Positions 17,348 through 25,548 are shown, numbered from the stretch's first letter. The stretch is 42,939 bases of DNA from DATJFQ01 sp035495555 (GCA_035495555.1 DATJFQ010000005.1:1-42939); one strand, 5' to 3'. Numbers and translations: made by a program. Notes: generated from the sequence alone by a model not told the origin.

Positions 17348-17353
17348 AGTCTA
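17348..17353 (-). promoter_or_regulatory. -10-like box for leaderless metallo-hydrolase gene
   Basis: Minus-strand TAGACT is followed by six bases and ATG. The -35 region would fall inside the adjacent dispersed repeat, so the repeat could supply or disrupt promoter sequence. The match to consensus is four of six. Confidence 0.3.
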
Positions 17354-17360
17354 ATCCCGC

Positions 17361-17595
17361 GGCTACCGGAAAGATGTGTCGCCGGGGAGCCGCCTCTGCG
17401 CGAAGCGGGGCGGCCCCGTCCTCGCTCCATCGCTGGCGATGCGATGGGGCCCCAGCTCGGCCAGCCCCAGTTCGTGCTCGGCGGCCGGAAAGACGTGTCG
17501 ACTGGGAGCCGCCTCCGCGCGAACCGGGGCACCCCGGCCTCGCCCCCATCGCTGGCGATGCGATGGGCCCCAGCTCGGACAGCTCCGCCTTCGCG
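17361..17595. repeat. two tandem copies of a 119-bp dispersed repeat (family R1)
   Basis: Copies at about 17361-17480 and 17481-17595 share GGAAAGAyGTGTCG, GGGAGCCGCCTC, GCGCGAA, GGGGC and CCATCGCTGGCGATG in the same order, with a period of 119 bp. The end of each copy contains a CCATCGC/GCGATGG stem. Three further copies lie at 40.9-41.8 kb. The spacer has no supported gene; reading frames across it encode only repeat peptides. The remaining bases to 17775 contain a TATAGT box (17735-17740) that could serve the next gene. Confidence 0.85.
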
Positions 17596-17775
17596 CACGG
17601 ACATAATCGCCGCCCTCGACCGACGCGTCGACGCGACCGGCCAGCGCCAGCGATTCACCAGACATTCGGTTATATCTCCGTCGTGCTGGCGGATCGACGC
17701 TCGCGTTATTCGCCGCCGAGTTGATCGATAGTTCTATAGTTCAACCAACGTGTCAGCAGTCTTGCGGAGGAGGCT

Positions 17776-18030
17776 ATGATGCAGACGCTGAGGAACCTGA
17801 GCCTTATGCTCGTCTTTATGATCAGCGCAGGATTTTCGGCACTGCAGCTTGCGCGGGCTGGTAACCTTCCTGCCGCCGTGTGGCTGCCGATCGAGGTCGC
17901 GGCGATTTTGTTTTCGTGGTACGTGCTTTCACCGCGATTCTTGGGAGCAAGGCCAGCGCCTGTTAGCAGATGGATTCCACTAGTGATCGGCGCGTGCGTT
18001 GTCCTTGCGATCGTACAGTGGAGGCTGTAG
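17776..18030 (+). CDS. small two- to three-helix membrane protein
   Basis: 84 aa with three hydrophobic stretches (SLMLVFMISAGFSALQL, AAVWLPIEVAAILFSWYVL, WIPLVIGACVVLAIVQW). No family is recognised. The strong GCGGAGGAGG site seven bases before ATG and the clean membrane pattern support a real gene despite its length. It stands alone between the R1 repeats and the IS remnant. Confidence 0.6.
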   Translation: MMQTLRNLSLMLVFMISAGFSALQLARAGNLPAAVWLPIEVAAILFSWYVLSPRFLGARPAPVSRWIPLVIGACVVLAIVQWRL

Positions 18031-18148
18031 CGGTCGAGCGCCAGCACCCTTGCTGCTGTTTGTCCTGCTCTGAGACGCTGCCCATTCCGGCGAAGGACCA
18101 CACGTCCATTGCCTGCGTCAACGTCTCGACCGTGCTCAGAGGTGTCGA

Positions 18149-18408
18149 TTAATTGTCGGTTTGGGTCTCCACCGAGGCGTTCTCCGACTTGACGCCGCCA
18201 GCCGGATAGCCCAAATGGTGGGTCAGCACGCCGCCGAGCGCGCGCTCCACAATCGCTTTCTTACAGCGACGGACCTCGGCGTCGAGCTCCTCGACCGAGA
18301 GCGGCCCTTGGCCGACAAACGATCGAGAACCTCCGAGGGCACGGGGGGCAGCGGCGTGTCAGGCGCCAGGGGCTTGTGCGTTTCCGAGGCGGCATAGGCT
18401 CTCCTCAT
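18149..18408 (-). pseudogene. IS256-family transposase remnant (5' part, frameshifted)
   Basis: Read on the minus strand, the first frame gives MRRAYAASETHKPLAP then PVPSEVLDRL. After a one-base shift near 18310 the next frame gives VGQGPLSVEELDAEV and KKAIVERALGGVLTHHLGYP before a TAA. The ERAL-G-LTHHLGY segment is the N-terminal mark of IS256-type transposases. Only about 85 of roughly 400 codons remain and the catalytic DDE core is absent, so this is a dead fragment. No terminal inverted repeats were recognised. Confidence 0.75.
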
Positions 18409-18455
18409 GCTACGCCTCACACACAGAATTCCTGACACTCTCCGGCAAGGATTAC

Positions 18456-18716
18456 TCAAGAGCGTCCGACAAAATGACGCCGGACAAACGCGCGTCCGGA
18501 GCCGGATTTCAGGTATTGCTCAAAGGCGCGTGCGCGCGAGATCTCCGGGAACACTGTCGCCGTGATCAACTTCCATGGTCGGTGAAAGGCGGTCGCGCGG
18601 GATCCGCCGGAGTTGTGGGGTGCGAGCCGTTGCCGCAGGTCGCTCGCCATGCCGACATAGAGGCTCCCATCCTGTTCGGACTGCAAGACGTAGACGAACC
18701 AACGGGCCGGAGGCAT
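18456..18716 (-). CDS. GIY-YIG domain protein (UPF0213/YhbQ-like)
   Basis: 86 aa, a single GIY-YIG nuclease-type domain: WFVYVLQSEQDGSLYVGM carries the VYVL...YVG strands, followed by LRQRLAPHNSGG, RPWKLI and FEQYLKSGSGR. The catalytic Arg and the late Glu of the fold are present. Small stand-alone members are common and their cellular role is unsettled. The start ATG has GAGGGG close upstream. Confidence 0.85.
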   Translation of the reverse strand: MPPARWFVYVLQSEQDGSLYVGMASDLRQRLAPHNSGGSRATAFHRPWKLITATVFPEISRARAFEQYLKSGSGRAFVRRHFVGRS

Positions 18717-18842
18717 GCCCCTCGGATGCGCAACGTCCGTGCCGAGGAAATTTATTGGAATTCCGTATGAGCCAACGGGCCGGAGCGCAGAAACTGCCGC
18801 GCCGTTTCGGGCGGCGTGTCGCGGTTTTGGCTCGGGCGATTT

Positions 18843-19152
18843 GAGCAGGACGGCCCGTCTTTGCTGAGGGCTACGGGCGGGCAGCCTCCGCGTGAGCGGT
18901 TCGCCGGCTTGCCAGCCGAAGCTCGATCAGCGAGCAGGACGGCCCGTCTTTGCCGAGGGCTACGGGCGGCCTCCGCGTGAGCGGTTCGCTGGCTTGCCAG
19001 CCGAAGCTCGATCAGGGAGCAGGACGGCCCGTCTTTGCCGAGGGCTACGGGCGGGCAGCCTCCGCGTGAGCGGTTCGCCGGCTTGCCAGCCGAAGCTCGA
19101 TCAGCGAGCGGGCAGGTCCGCTTTCGCCAAGGCTACAGCGGACAGCCTCCGC
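18843..19152. repeat. 85-89 bp tandem repeat (family R2), about 3.5 copies
   Basis: Units begin with GAGCAGGACGGCCCGTC at 18843, 18932 and 19017, and a diverged fourth begins at 19106. Each holds GAGGGCTACGGGCGG, CAGCCTCCGCG, TGAGCGGTTCG and GGCTTGCCAGCCGAAGC. The second unit lacks 4 bp. The array ends in a hairpin at tRNA-Glu. It contains the same CCTCCGCG-GA core as family R1. Open frames here (GLPAEAR-type peptides) look like spurious repeat translations. The flank 18717-18842 holds nothing recognised. Confidence 0.9.
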
Positions 19153-19173
19153 GAGAAAAGAGAGCGGAGGCTG
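19143..19173 (-). terminator. hairpin at the 3' end of tRNA-Glu
   Basis: CAGCCTCCGC (19143-19152) and GCGGAGGCTG (19164-19173) form a perfect 10-bp stem with a loop that reads TCTCTTTTCTC on the minus strand. The tRNA-proximal arm overlaps the last two bases of the encoded CCA. The distal arm is the core of the last R2 repeat unit. It may terminate the tRNA transcript, though no T run follows. Confidence 0.5.
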
Positions 19174-19247
19174 GCGTCCCCAACGGGATTCGAACCCGTG
19201 TTTTGGCCTTGAAAGGGCCACGTCCTGGGCCTCTGGACGATGGGGAC
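19172..19247 (-). tRNA. tRNA-Glu (UUC)
   Basis: 76 nt on the minus strand including an encoded CCA. The acceptor is GTCCCCA paired with TGGGGAC. The anticodon stem-loop GGCCCTTTCAAGGCC gives anticodon TTC, and the T arm is CGGGTTCGAATCCCG. A TATGAT -10-like box lies 26 bases upstream (19274-19279). Confidence 0.97.
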
Positions 19248-19273
19248 GGTCAGAGGAAGTGCCGATCCGCCAG

Positions 19274-19279
19274 ATCATA
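19274..19279 (-). promoter_or_regulatory. -10-like box for tRNA-Glu
   Basis: Minus-strand TATGAT matches five of six consensus bases and lies 26 nt before the tRNA 5' end. No good -35 is seen at 16-18 bp. Confidence 0.35.
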
Positions 19280-19365
19280 ACACGCCCAAGCCGACGCTCG
19301 AGGTGGCCGCTCGACATCCGTGGCGTGCGAGATTGCTCGGTCGCGCAGGACGCCGCGCTGGACGA

Positions 19366-19803
19366 TTAATGCGGGCGGAAGGTCTTCCCGGTCTCCAGCA
19401 GCGTCTTCAGCCGCGACAGGATGCGCGGCCAGCCGCCGGCGTTCTGCTGATACGCAGGATCGTCGTCGGCAAAGCCATCGTTCGTGACGACGACCTGGAC
19501 GGCCTCTGATTCCTGCGTCAACGCGATCGTGACGTGCGACATCGTGGCGCCGTCGCCCATGCCGAACTTGTACTCGAGCAGCGTCGGCGGCTCCGAGCGG
19601 ATCACCTCGCCGGTCACATAGCGCGTAGGCAGGCCGTCCTTGCCAGGCCCGGACCATGTCATCGCGCCGCCAGGTCTCAGGTCGATGTCGAAATCCGCGC
19701 CCATGAAGATGACCTGGTTGATCTCCTTCGACACGAACCCGTTCCACACCGTGTCGATCGGAGCCGCAATATAGAACGTAAAGGTGAGAGGTGGCTTGGC
19801 CAT
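19366..19803 (-). CDS. AHSA1/SRPBCC-family protein
   Basis: 145 aa with the START/AHSA1 helix-grip fold: FTFYIAAPIDTVWNGFVS at the first strand and helix, DLRPGGAMTW in the middle, and a C-terminal long helix with NAGGWPRILSRLKTLLE. The fold binds hydrophobic ligands, and bacterial members are uncharacterised or stress related. CTGAGG lies several bases before ATG, and a TACGAT box is about 50 bases upstream. Confidence 0.87.
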   Translation of the reverse strand: MAKPPLTFTFYIAAPIDTVWNGFVSKEINQVIFMGADFDIDLRPGGAMTWSGPGKDGLPTRYVTGEVIRSEPPTLLEYKFGMGDGATMSHVTIALTQESEAVQVVVTNDGFADDDPAYQQNAGGWPRILSRLKTLLETGKTFRPH

Positions 19804-19859
19804 GACAATCCTCAGGACGTGGTCGTGTGACGCCGAGTGCTTGATCGTATGACCAATTA

Positions 19860-20804
19860 CTATCTCCAGTCGTCCAGCGCGTAGATCTCAGGCCGGTCGT
19901 ACGCCGCCTCATTGGGGCGGTGCATGATCACGCCGTGCGTGACGGCGCGGAACCCGCGCTCCAGCATGCGCACGTGCGCCTCGTGGCGGCCGGTGCTGAC
20001 GCCGGCTTTCAATTGGTGTGCGCCCGCGGCGGCCGCGAATTGTTCGCACGCGTCCAGCAGACGATCGAAATCATCGCGTGCGTGAGGTCCGGGTCGGACG
20101 CCCGCGAACTTGATGTAGCAGGTGCCGCTGCCGGCCTCGGTGCCCGCGCCGCAATGGCAGACGGCGAAACCGGCCAGCCGGCCGTCGCGCCACACGAGAA
20201 TCGTTTCGCCGAGATGCTGTCCCGCGACCGAGCGAATCTCGGTCGACAGGTCGAGTCCCTCGTAGATCGCCGCCGTGACGTCGCGACACGACGCGGTGAT
20301 CCGCTCGCGTTCGTCCGGCGGCACCTCCGACACCCTGGTCCACGTATCAGCTCCGCCGCCGGCGCGCACCACGTCCTTCGACATGAACGCCGTCAGGAAG
20401 CGCGGCCAGAAGCCGAACCGCTGATACAGGCCGATGTGCTTCTGGCTGTTCGAAAACGTGTAGAGCCCGGCCACGCGCGTGCCCCACGCGTCGAACGTCG
20501 CGACCGTGGCCTCCATCAGATGCTTCGCGATGCCGCGATCCCAGAGGTCGGGCCGAATCGTGAGCGGGCCGAAGAATCCGATGGTGCCCCAGTTCGCCAG
20601 GAACACGGATCCGGCAAGTTCGTCGCCGGCGAACGCGCCGAATGCCGCGGACGGATCCGCACGCCACCGCGTGCGGACGTACTCCGCGTCGCCCATGAAC
20701 GTCGCGGGATCGGGAACGCGGAGAAACGTGCCGAACGCGACGCGGAAGATGTTATCGGCGACGGCCAGGTCCGATTCGCTGAGCCGGCGCACGACGATCT
20801 CCAT
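19860..20804 (-). CDS. GNAT-family N-acetyltransferase
   Basis: 314 aa. The N-terminal half is a GNAT domain: FAGDELAGSVFLANWG (strand 4 region), LTIRPDLWDRGIAKHLMEA (motif A, acetyl-CoA pyrophosphate loop, variant RGIAKHL) and YQRFGFWP (motif B). The C-terminal half resembles a second, degenerate GNAT fold (WRDGRLAGFAVCHCG), as in tandem GNAT proteins. The acceptor is unknown. The ATG lacks a ribosome site and has TACGAT ending six bases upstream. Confidence 0.85.
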   Translation of the reverse strand: MEIVVRRLSESDLAVADNIFRVAFGTFLRVPDPATFMGDAEYVRTRWRADPSAAFGAFAGDELAGSVFLANWGTIGFFGPLTIRPDLWDRGIAKHLMEATVATFDAWGTRVAGLYTFSNSQKHIGLYQRFGFWPRFLTAFMSKDVVRAGGGADTWTRVSEVPPDERERITASCRDVTAAIYEGLDLSTEIRSVAGQHLGETILVWRDGRLAGFAVCHCGAGTEAGSGTCYIKFAGVRPGPHARDDFDRLLDACEQFAAAAGAHQLKAGVSTGRHEAHVRMLERGFRAVTHGVIMHRPNEAAYDRPEIYALDDWR

Positions 20805-20810
20805 GCAGCG

Positions 20811-20816
20811 ATCGTA
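20811..20816 (-). promoter_or_regulatory. -10-like box for leaderless GNAT gene
   Basis: Minus-strand TACGAT, six bases, then ATG. There is no Shine-Dalgarno and no clear -35. Confidence 0.35.
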
Positions 20817-20874
20817 ATCGCAATCGTGTGAATTCTGGCTGCCGGCAGACGGCCGTCTGCTCAGGGAGAGGGTG

Positions 20875-21054
20875 TTATTTCTTTTCGGGCTCAGACGTGG
20901 CGCCGCCCGCCGCGTTCGGCGGCTGCACGTCGCGCAGGCGGTCGCTCAGCCTATCTGCCAGGTCGCCAAATGTTTCGGCGGCCTCTCGCAGCAGCTCGTT
21001 CTCCTCTTCGAGCTTCCGATTCCGGTCCTTGCATTCCTCGAGCTCGTCAGCCAT
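20875..21054 (-). CDS. small coiled-coil protein
   Basis: 59 aa: MADELEECKDRNRKLEEENE followed by more heptad-like acidic/basic helix, then a Pro/Gly/Ala tail ending EPEKK. The leucine spacing suggests a short dimeric coiled coil. The longer open frame starting within the upstream VOC gene is rejected in favour of ATG 21054. No family is recognised. It is likely in the same transcript as the VOC gene 58 bp upstream. Confidence 0.5.
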   Translation of the reverse strand: MADELEECKDRNRKLEEENELLREAAETFGDLADRLSDRLRDVQPPNAAGGATSEPEKK

Positions 21055-21112
21055 GCGGCACCCGCGAGCACGCAGGATCAGGTTTCGTGCCGTCGGAAAG
21101 CCGACCGCGGCG

Positions 21113-21679
21113 CTACTGCGCTGCTTCGGCAGCCAACCTGGGCCTTTCCGCCAGCAGCTCTTCGATTGCATCGGCCACATGCTCGTCGGTGACATGGTGG
21201 TCCCCGCGGCTGACGCGCAGGGCGTGCGCTCTCATCAGCACGTCGACCGCTCGGACCCCCTCGGGCGGCTCGAACTTGTAGCAGGCCAGCTCGACTTTCA
21301 TCCCGTTCGGGTCGTGCAGATAGATGGAATCCATGAAGCCGCGGTCCCGCTGGATGAACTCGATGCCGAGATCGCGCAGCCGCGCCGGCGCCTGCTGAAA
21401 CGTCGCGCGCGAGACGTTGAACGCGATGTGCTCGACGCAGCCGATCTCGCGCGGGGCGTCGCGGCGCGCATCCACGCGCGACTCGTTCGTGAAGACGGTC
21501 AGCAAGCGGCCGTCACCAGGGTCGAAGTAGAGATGGTTCTCGTCTGGCTTCCCGAGATTCGGCTGCTCCATGACGAACGGCATCCCGAGCGCGCCCTGCC
21601 AGAAATCGATCGCGCTCTGTTTCGTGGATCCGACGATGGTAATGTGATGAAGGCCCTGGACCTGCACCTTCTTCTGCAC
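21113..21679 (-). CDS. VOC-family ring-cleavage-dioxygenase-like protein
   Basis: 188 aa. VQGLHHITIVGSTKQSAIDF opens the first VOC module with a metal His. CVEHIAFNVSRATF opens the second module with another His, and IYLHDPNGMKVELACY carries the Glu of the metal site, so His-His-Glu is complete. The C terminus is an extra helical tail. Similar to glyoxalase/extradiol-dioxygenase proteins of unknown substrate. The GTG start has GGGGAG upstream. Confidence 0.85.
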   Translation of the reverse strand: MQKKVQVQGLHHITIVGSTKQSAIDFWQGALGMPFVMEQPNLGKPDENHLYFDPGDGRLLTVFTNESRVDARRDAPREIGCVEHIAFNVSRATFQQAPARLRDLGIEFIQRDRGFMDSIYLHDPNGMKVELACYKFEPPEGVRAVDVLMRAHALRVSRGDHHVTDEHVADAIEELLAERPRLAAEAAQ

Positions 21680-21751
21680 GGCGCGCTCCCCGGACGCCGG
21701 TGTCAGTGACGTCCTGACCGATGTTACTGCACCCCGCGGCCTGGAGGCGCG

Positions 21752-22147
21752 CTACTGAATGATGATGCGCGCGTGCAGGGCGGTGTTGAAGGGATCGTCG
21801 TGATCGTGCACGCCGCACGTACGGACGGTCACGAGGTTGCCTGTCTCGCGGCTCTGTCCCGGGTTGAGCAGCCCGACCTGGTTGATCTCAGGGCAGTCGG
21901 TATGATCGGGATGCGGGTCCGAGGCGATCTGATGTGCGCGCGAGTGATTGTTGACGAAGAGCACACGCGATCCGGCGGGAATGCTGATCTGCGACGGCGT
22001 CATCGCGCCGCTCGTTGAAATCACGATCTGATACGGGTTCGACGGCGCCGCCGGGGCGCCGGGACTGCCGCCTCCGCCACAGGACGCCAGCAGGAGGCTC
22101 CCGCAGGCGACCGCGACGCTTCGCGATGCGCACGGACGTTTCTTCAA
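21752..22147 (-). CDS. cupredoxin-like lipoprotein
   Basis: 131 aa. A signal peptide ending LLLASC (lipobox Cys23) is followed by a Gly/Ser/Pro linker, then a plastocyanin/cupredoxin-type beta domain: IPAGSRVLFVNNHSRAHQI, then VRTCGVHDHDD. His in SRAH and Cys/His in CGVHDH fit type-1 copper ligands; the fourth ligand is not obvious. TTG 22147 is inferred as the start because it overlaps the stop of the upstream gene (TTGA), indicating translational coupling, and it is the only suitable start before the signal. It is the last gene of a four-gene operon and is probably a periplasmic electron carrier or copper site. Confidence 0.75.
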   Translation of the reverse strand: MKKRPCASRSVAVACGSLLLASCGGGGSPGAPAAPSNPYQIVISTSGAMTPSQISIPAGSRVLFVNNHSRAHQIASDPHPDHTDCPEINQVGLLNPGQSRETGNLVTVRTCGVHDHDDPFNTALHARIIIQ

Positions 22148-22746
22148 AACCTCACGCCTGCGGTGATCGCGACAGTGCGGTTCTTCGTATGGCTCGCGTC
22201 CGTCCGGTCGGCGTCGATGTCCTTGATGCCGTGCGTGTAGCGCACGTCGAACACGAAGCGCCTGAAATCCACGCCTCCGCCGGCGGCGACGCCATAGTCT
22301 GCCCGTTCGACCTCGTTCCCGATATCGACGCTTTCGATTGATCCGGGGAACGAGATGCGGGCGCGGGCGCGCAGCCGGATCGCGGCGCTTGGTCCTGCCG
22401 CCGCGTAGTATCGGCCGGCATGAGCCCGAAAGAGGACGGGCACCTCGACGTAATCGATCTGTATCGTCTGGTTCAGTCCCGCAATCCGCACGCGCGCGCC
22501 TTTCGCGGCGTACAACGCGTCCACCTGCATGTCGAACCGGGAGACGAGCGGTTGTGTGTAGAACGCGCCCGCGACCAGCCCCGTGTACCACCGCCGCTGC
22601 GTCGACTCGTCGGGCGGTGTGACATGCTCGGTGGCGACGTCGACGCCGGCCTTGACGCCGAATCCGCGAACTTGCGCAACCACCGGACAGGCGGCGAGGC
22701 TGAAGACGACGCCGAGCAAGGCTGGCCGGAACGAGAATCGCCGCAT
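22144..22746 (-). CDS. outer-membrane beta-barrel protein (PorT/opacity-like)
   Basis: 200 aa. A signal peptide (LLGVVFSLAACPVVAQ) is followed by alternating strands: GFGVKAGVDVATE, WYTGLVAGAFYTQPL, IDYVEVPVLFRAH, RYYAAAGPSAAIRL, YGVAAGGGVDF, FVFDVRYTHGIKDID and a C-terminal TVAITAGVRF ending in Phe. This is the pattern of eight-stranded outer-membrane barrels. Its ATG overlaps the DUF1501 stop (TGATG) and its stop overlaps the cupredoxin start, so it is tightly coupled to both. Confidence 0.85.
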   Translation of the reverse strand: MRRFSFRPALLGVVFSLAACPVVAQVRGFGVKAGVDVATEHVTPPDESTQRRWYTGLVAGAFYTQPLVSRFDMQVDALYAAKGARVRIAGLNQTIQIDYVEVPVLFRAHAGRYYAAAGPSAAIRLRARARISFPGSIESVDIGNEVERADYGVAAGGGVDFRRFVFDVRYTHGIKDIDADRTDASHTKNRTVAITAGVRF

Positions 22747-24005
22747 CAGAGAAAGTCCGGGCCGGCGGGGAACGTGGCCCCGAGCACGGCAGCCGCGTCG
22801 CCCCCGAGCCACCGCTCGATGACGGTCGCGTAGACGGAGCGGAAATCCGTCTCGTAGTGAATGTCGGTGGCGTTGTTCTCGAGCGTGACGTTGTCGGGCG
22901 TCTTCCGGAGGTCCGGCGCCGTTCCGTAGACCCCGCCGCGAACGCCGCCGCCGAGCGCGAGCATGACGCCGGCCGCGCCGTGGTCGGTCCCCTGGCTGGC
23001 ATTCTCGTCGATGCGCCGGCTGAACTCGGAGAACTGGAGCACGAGGGTCTCGTTGAGCAGGCCCTGGTTCACGAGGTCGGCGTAGAAGGCGCCAAGAGCG
23101 GCGTCGAGTGTACCCATCAGACCGGCGTACGTCCCGGTGCCGTTCGCGCCTTGCCCCGCATGCGTGTCGAACCCGCCGGTCTGCACGAAGAAGACGCGCG
23201 TGCCGATCTGGTTCACCATGGCGCCCGCGACGGCTCGGAGCGCGAGGGCAAGCCCGTTGTTGGGATAGGCGACGCTCGGGCGATAGGCCGCTACCTGTCC
23301 GACGCGATCGAGCGTCGCGAACGCGGCCTGCGCCGTCGCGTGGACGAACGACAGATGCGGCTGCTCGATCGGCAGATGCGACGCGATCCGCATCGCCGCG
23401 TCGCGGGCGAACGTCGCGTCGGCGCCGGTGTTGGGGCTGGCAAACGCATATTGCTGCGGGCTCGGAATCGCCGGCACTGGCACGGTCCGCGCCGTCATCG
23501 TCCGGGGCAGGCTGCCCGTTGCGGCCCACGCGCTGAGCGGATCGACGGGCTGCGGCAGTCGGTCGAGGTACCGCCCGATCCAGCCGAATCCTGCGGGCGA
23601 TTTCGGATCCGCCGTTGACCAGATGTCCGTCCCTTCGAAGTGCGAGCGGCTCGAGTTGGCGTATCCGGTGCGCTGGAGAACCGCGAGGCGCCCTCTATTG
23701 AAGATGGATCGGAGCGCGACGAGGCGCGGGTGCAGGCCGAGCGTGCGGCCGCTCCGGTCGGATCCGATCTGGAGCACCGATCCCGCGGGGACGGCAATCG
23801 TCGGACGCCGCGCGTAGTACTGCGGATCGCTGTAAGGAATAACCGTGCTGAGCGCATCGTTGCCGCCGCTCAGATACAACACGACGAGGGCGCGGCGCGC
23901 CTGACCCTGAGCCAGCGCGAGATCGCAGAGGAACCGTGGCGCCGCGAAGCTGACGGTAAATGCGGCGATCCCTCCGCGGACGAACTCACGCCTGGAGATC
24001 GCCAT
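22746..24005 (-). CDS. DUF1501 domain protein, Tat-exported
   Basis: 419 aa. The N terminus MAISRREFVRGGIAAF is a twin-arginine signal. The body has VVLYLSGGNDALSTVIPYSD, RSHFEGTDIW and FFVQTGGFDTHAG, typical of DUF1501, an alkaline-phosphatase/sulfatase-superfamily-like fold. The families DUF1501 and DUF1800 occur as neighbours in many bacteria with large cell envelopes, and the pair has no defined function. It begins seven bases after the DUF1800 stop and overlaps the next gene by one base. Confidence 0.92.
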   Translation of the reverse strand: MAISRREFVRGGIAAFTVSFAAPRFLCDLALAQGQARRALVVLYLSGGNDALSTVIPYSDPQYYARRPTIAVPAGSVLQIGSDRSGRTLGLHPRLVALRSIFNRGRLAVLQRTGYANSSRSHFEGTDIWSTADPKSPAGFGWIGRYLDRLPQPVDPLSAWAATGSLPRTMTARTVPVPAIPSPQQYAFASPNTGADATFARDAAMRIASHLPIEQPHLSFVHATAQAAFATLDRVGQVAAYRPSVAYPNNGLALALRAVAGAMVNQIGTRVFFVQTGGFDTHAGQGANGTGTYAGLMGTLDAALGAFYADLVNQGLLNETLVLQFSEFSRRIDENASQGTDHGAAGVMLALGGGVRGGVYGTAPDLRKTPDNVTLENNATDIHYETDFRSVYATVIERWLGGDAAAVLGATFPAGPDFL

Positions 24006-24012
24006 CGCGCGC

Positions 24013-25476
24013 TCAGATCACCTGGTATTCGCCGGAACCGACAATGAGGTGGACGAGCCCCGGCACTTTCACGACCAGTTGGCCATCCGACCCGTTCCAC
24101 GCCCCACCCGCGTCGAGATACCCGAGCAGCGCCGACCGGCCGTCGACGTCGTAGTCAGCCGGCAACAGGCGGTCCAGCGCCTCCGACAGCACGGAATCGG
24201 CCGTCGCCCCGGCGACACGGAAAGCGTCGCGGAGCTGGAACTTCTGGTTCGTCGCGAGCTGGGCGGCGAAGTTCATGCGCGCGAGCATGGCCCCCGTCGA
24301 GAACCAGCCTTCGCCGAGGTGCCATCCGCTCACGTCGGGCGGCTCGAGCAGCTGCTGCCCCATGTTCGCCATCGGCGCGAGCGCATCCGCCACGGAAAAT
24401 CCGATCCACCCGACTTCCTTCAGCGATCGGACGACGAATTCCGCCGGCCAGGCGTAGCGCTTGTAGAAATTCGATTGCTCCAGGAACTGGGGCGACAGCA
24501 GCAGACGCCGCACCATGGGCTCGATTTCGAAGCCGCGGGCGTAGTAGATCGCCGCGATTTCCTCGATGAGATCCTCGTCGGCCTGATCGACCTCGTTGAT
24601 GAAGAACGCGTACAGCTTTCGGGCCAGGCGAGGGCCCGTTGCCGGATGCGCGGCAACCGCGTTCAGCAAATCGAGGCCGTCCTGCATGCCGGCCGCTCCG
24701 CTCCGCGCCGGAATCGTCCTGCCGCCGCCGGGATAGATGGCAAAGGTGAAATCCTTCGCCGTCGTGTCGTGCTGCGCGGCGACGAACGTGAACGCGTAGT
24801 GCGCGGTTGCGCCCGTTCCCGACCGCGCGAGGTTCCATCCCGTGAAGACGCGCGCGCCGGCGTAAACGTCGCTTTCCGCGAACGTGTCCACGCCCATCGT
24901 GAACAATTCCATCAGCTCTCGCGCGAAGTTCTCCTGCGGGTGTGCTTTGACGTTCGACCGCCCGTCGAGCCAGAAGAGCATCGCCGGATCCTGGGCAATC
25001 GCGACCAACAGGTCACGGAAATTCCCCAGCGCGCGCTCGCGCAGCAGCTCCAGCTGTCCTTTGACGCCGGCCGGATCTTCCGAAGGCGTGGCGGCAAGCA
25101 GACGTGTCGCTTCTTCGCTGCTCGTATCGCCTGCGATTTTCGAATGGGCGGTCGCGAAGTGGTTGTGCCAGAAAAGCGCCATCTTCTCCTGCAGCGGGCG
25201 CTTGCTGTGCACCATCCGGAACAGCCACCGCTGCCGCGCGTCGTCTATGACGGTGCGCGGACTGAAACCCGCGCGCGACGTCGTGCCGACGTACCCGGGC
25301 GTGCCGATGTACTGGTCCACGTCGTCGGGCTGCGCCTGGTAGTTGACCACGTACGCGACCGATGCGGTGAAGCCGCCAATGCCCGCACGGGCGAATGCCG
25401 TCAATTCCGCATCGCTCGCACCAAATCCGGCGCGGCGGAACAGATGGGCGATGGTCTCTTCGCGCTCCGGCGCCAT
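24013..25476 (-). CDS. DUF1800 domain protein
   Basis: 487 aa. The N terminus EETIAHLFRRAGFGASDAEL is the DUF1800 hallmark. It is followed by KMALFWHNHFAT, NFARELMELFTMGVD and YVVNYQAQ-type helices. The C terminus has GYLDAGGAWNGSDGQ. The long helical domain has no known activity. ATG 25476 is preferred to GTG 25500 because homologous proteins begin with a short leader before EE-IAHLL, and a TATCAT box ends 12 bases before it. It is the first gene of the operon with DUF1501, the barrel and the cupredoxin. Confidence 0.92.
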   Translation of the reverse strand: MAPEREETIAHLFRRAGFGASDAELTAFARAGIGGFTASVAYVVNYQAQPDDVDQYIGTPGYVGTTSRAGFSPRTVIDDARQRWLFRMVHSKRPLQEKMALFWHNHFATAHSKIAGDTSSEEATRLLAATPSEDPAGVKGQLELLRERALGNFRDLLVAIAQDPAMLFWLDGRSNVKAHPQENFARELMELFTMGVDTFAESDVYAGARVFTGWNLARSGTGATAHYAFTFVAAQHDTTAKDFTFAIYPGGGRTIPARSGAAGMQDGLDLLNAVAAHPATGPRLARKLYAFFINEVDQADEDLIEEIAAIYYARGFEIEPMVRRLLLSPQFLEQSNFYKRYAWPAEFVVRSLKEVGWIGFSVADALAPMANMGQQLLEPPDVSGWHLGEGWFSTGAMLARMNFAAQLATNQKFQLRDAFRVAGATADSVLSEALDRLLPADYDVDGRSALLGYLDAGGAWNGSDGQLVVKVPGLVHLIVGSGEYQVI

Positions 25477-25548
25477 GAGGTGGCGCACATGATAACCCAC
25501 GCAGCGTTCAGAAACACTGCACGGGTGTGTAAGTTCGTAACAGCGGAA

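Noticed and set aside
17374..17724. Short coding frames in the R1 repeats
   Set aside because: Several frames stay open at once because the DNA is GC-rich and repeated; the peptides simply mirror the repeat period.
18161..18397. 78-aa plus-strand frame
   Set aside because: Antisense to the IS256 transposase remnant, which explains the sequence better.
18843..19152. CRISPR array
   Set aside because: The 85-89 bp units are near-identical along their whole length, with no unique spacers and no cas genes.
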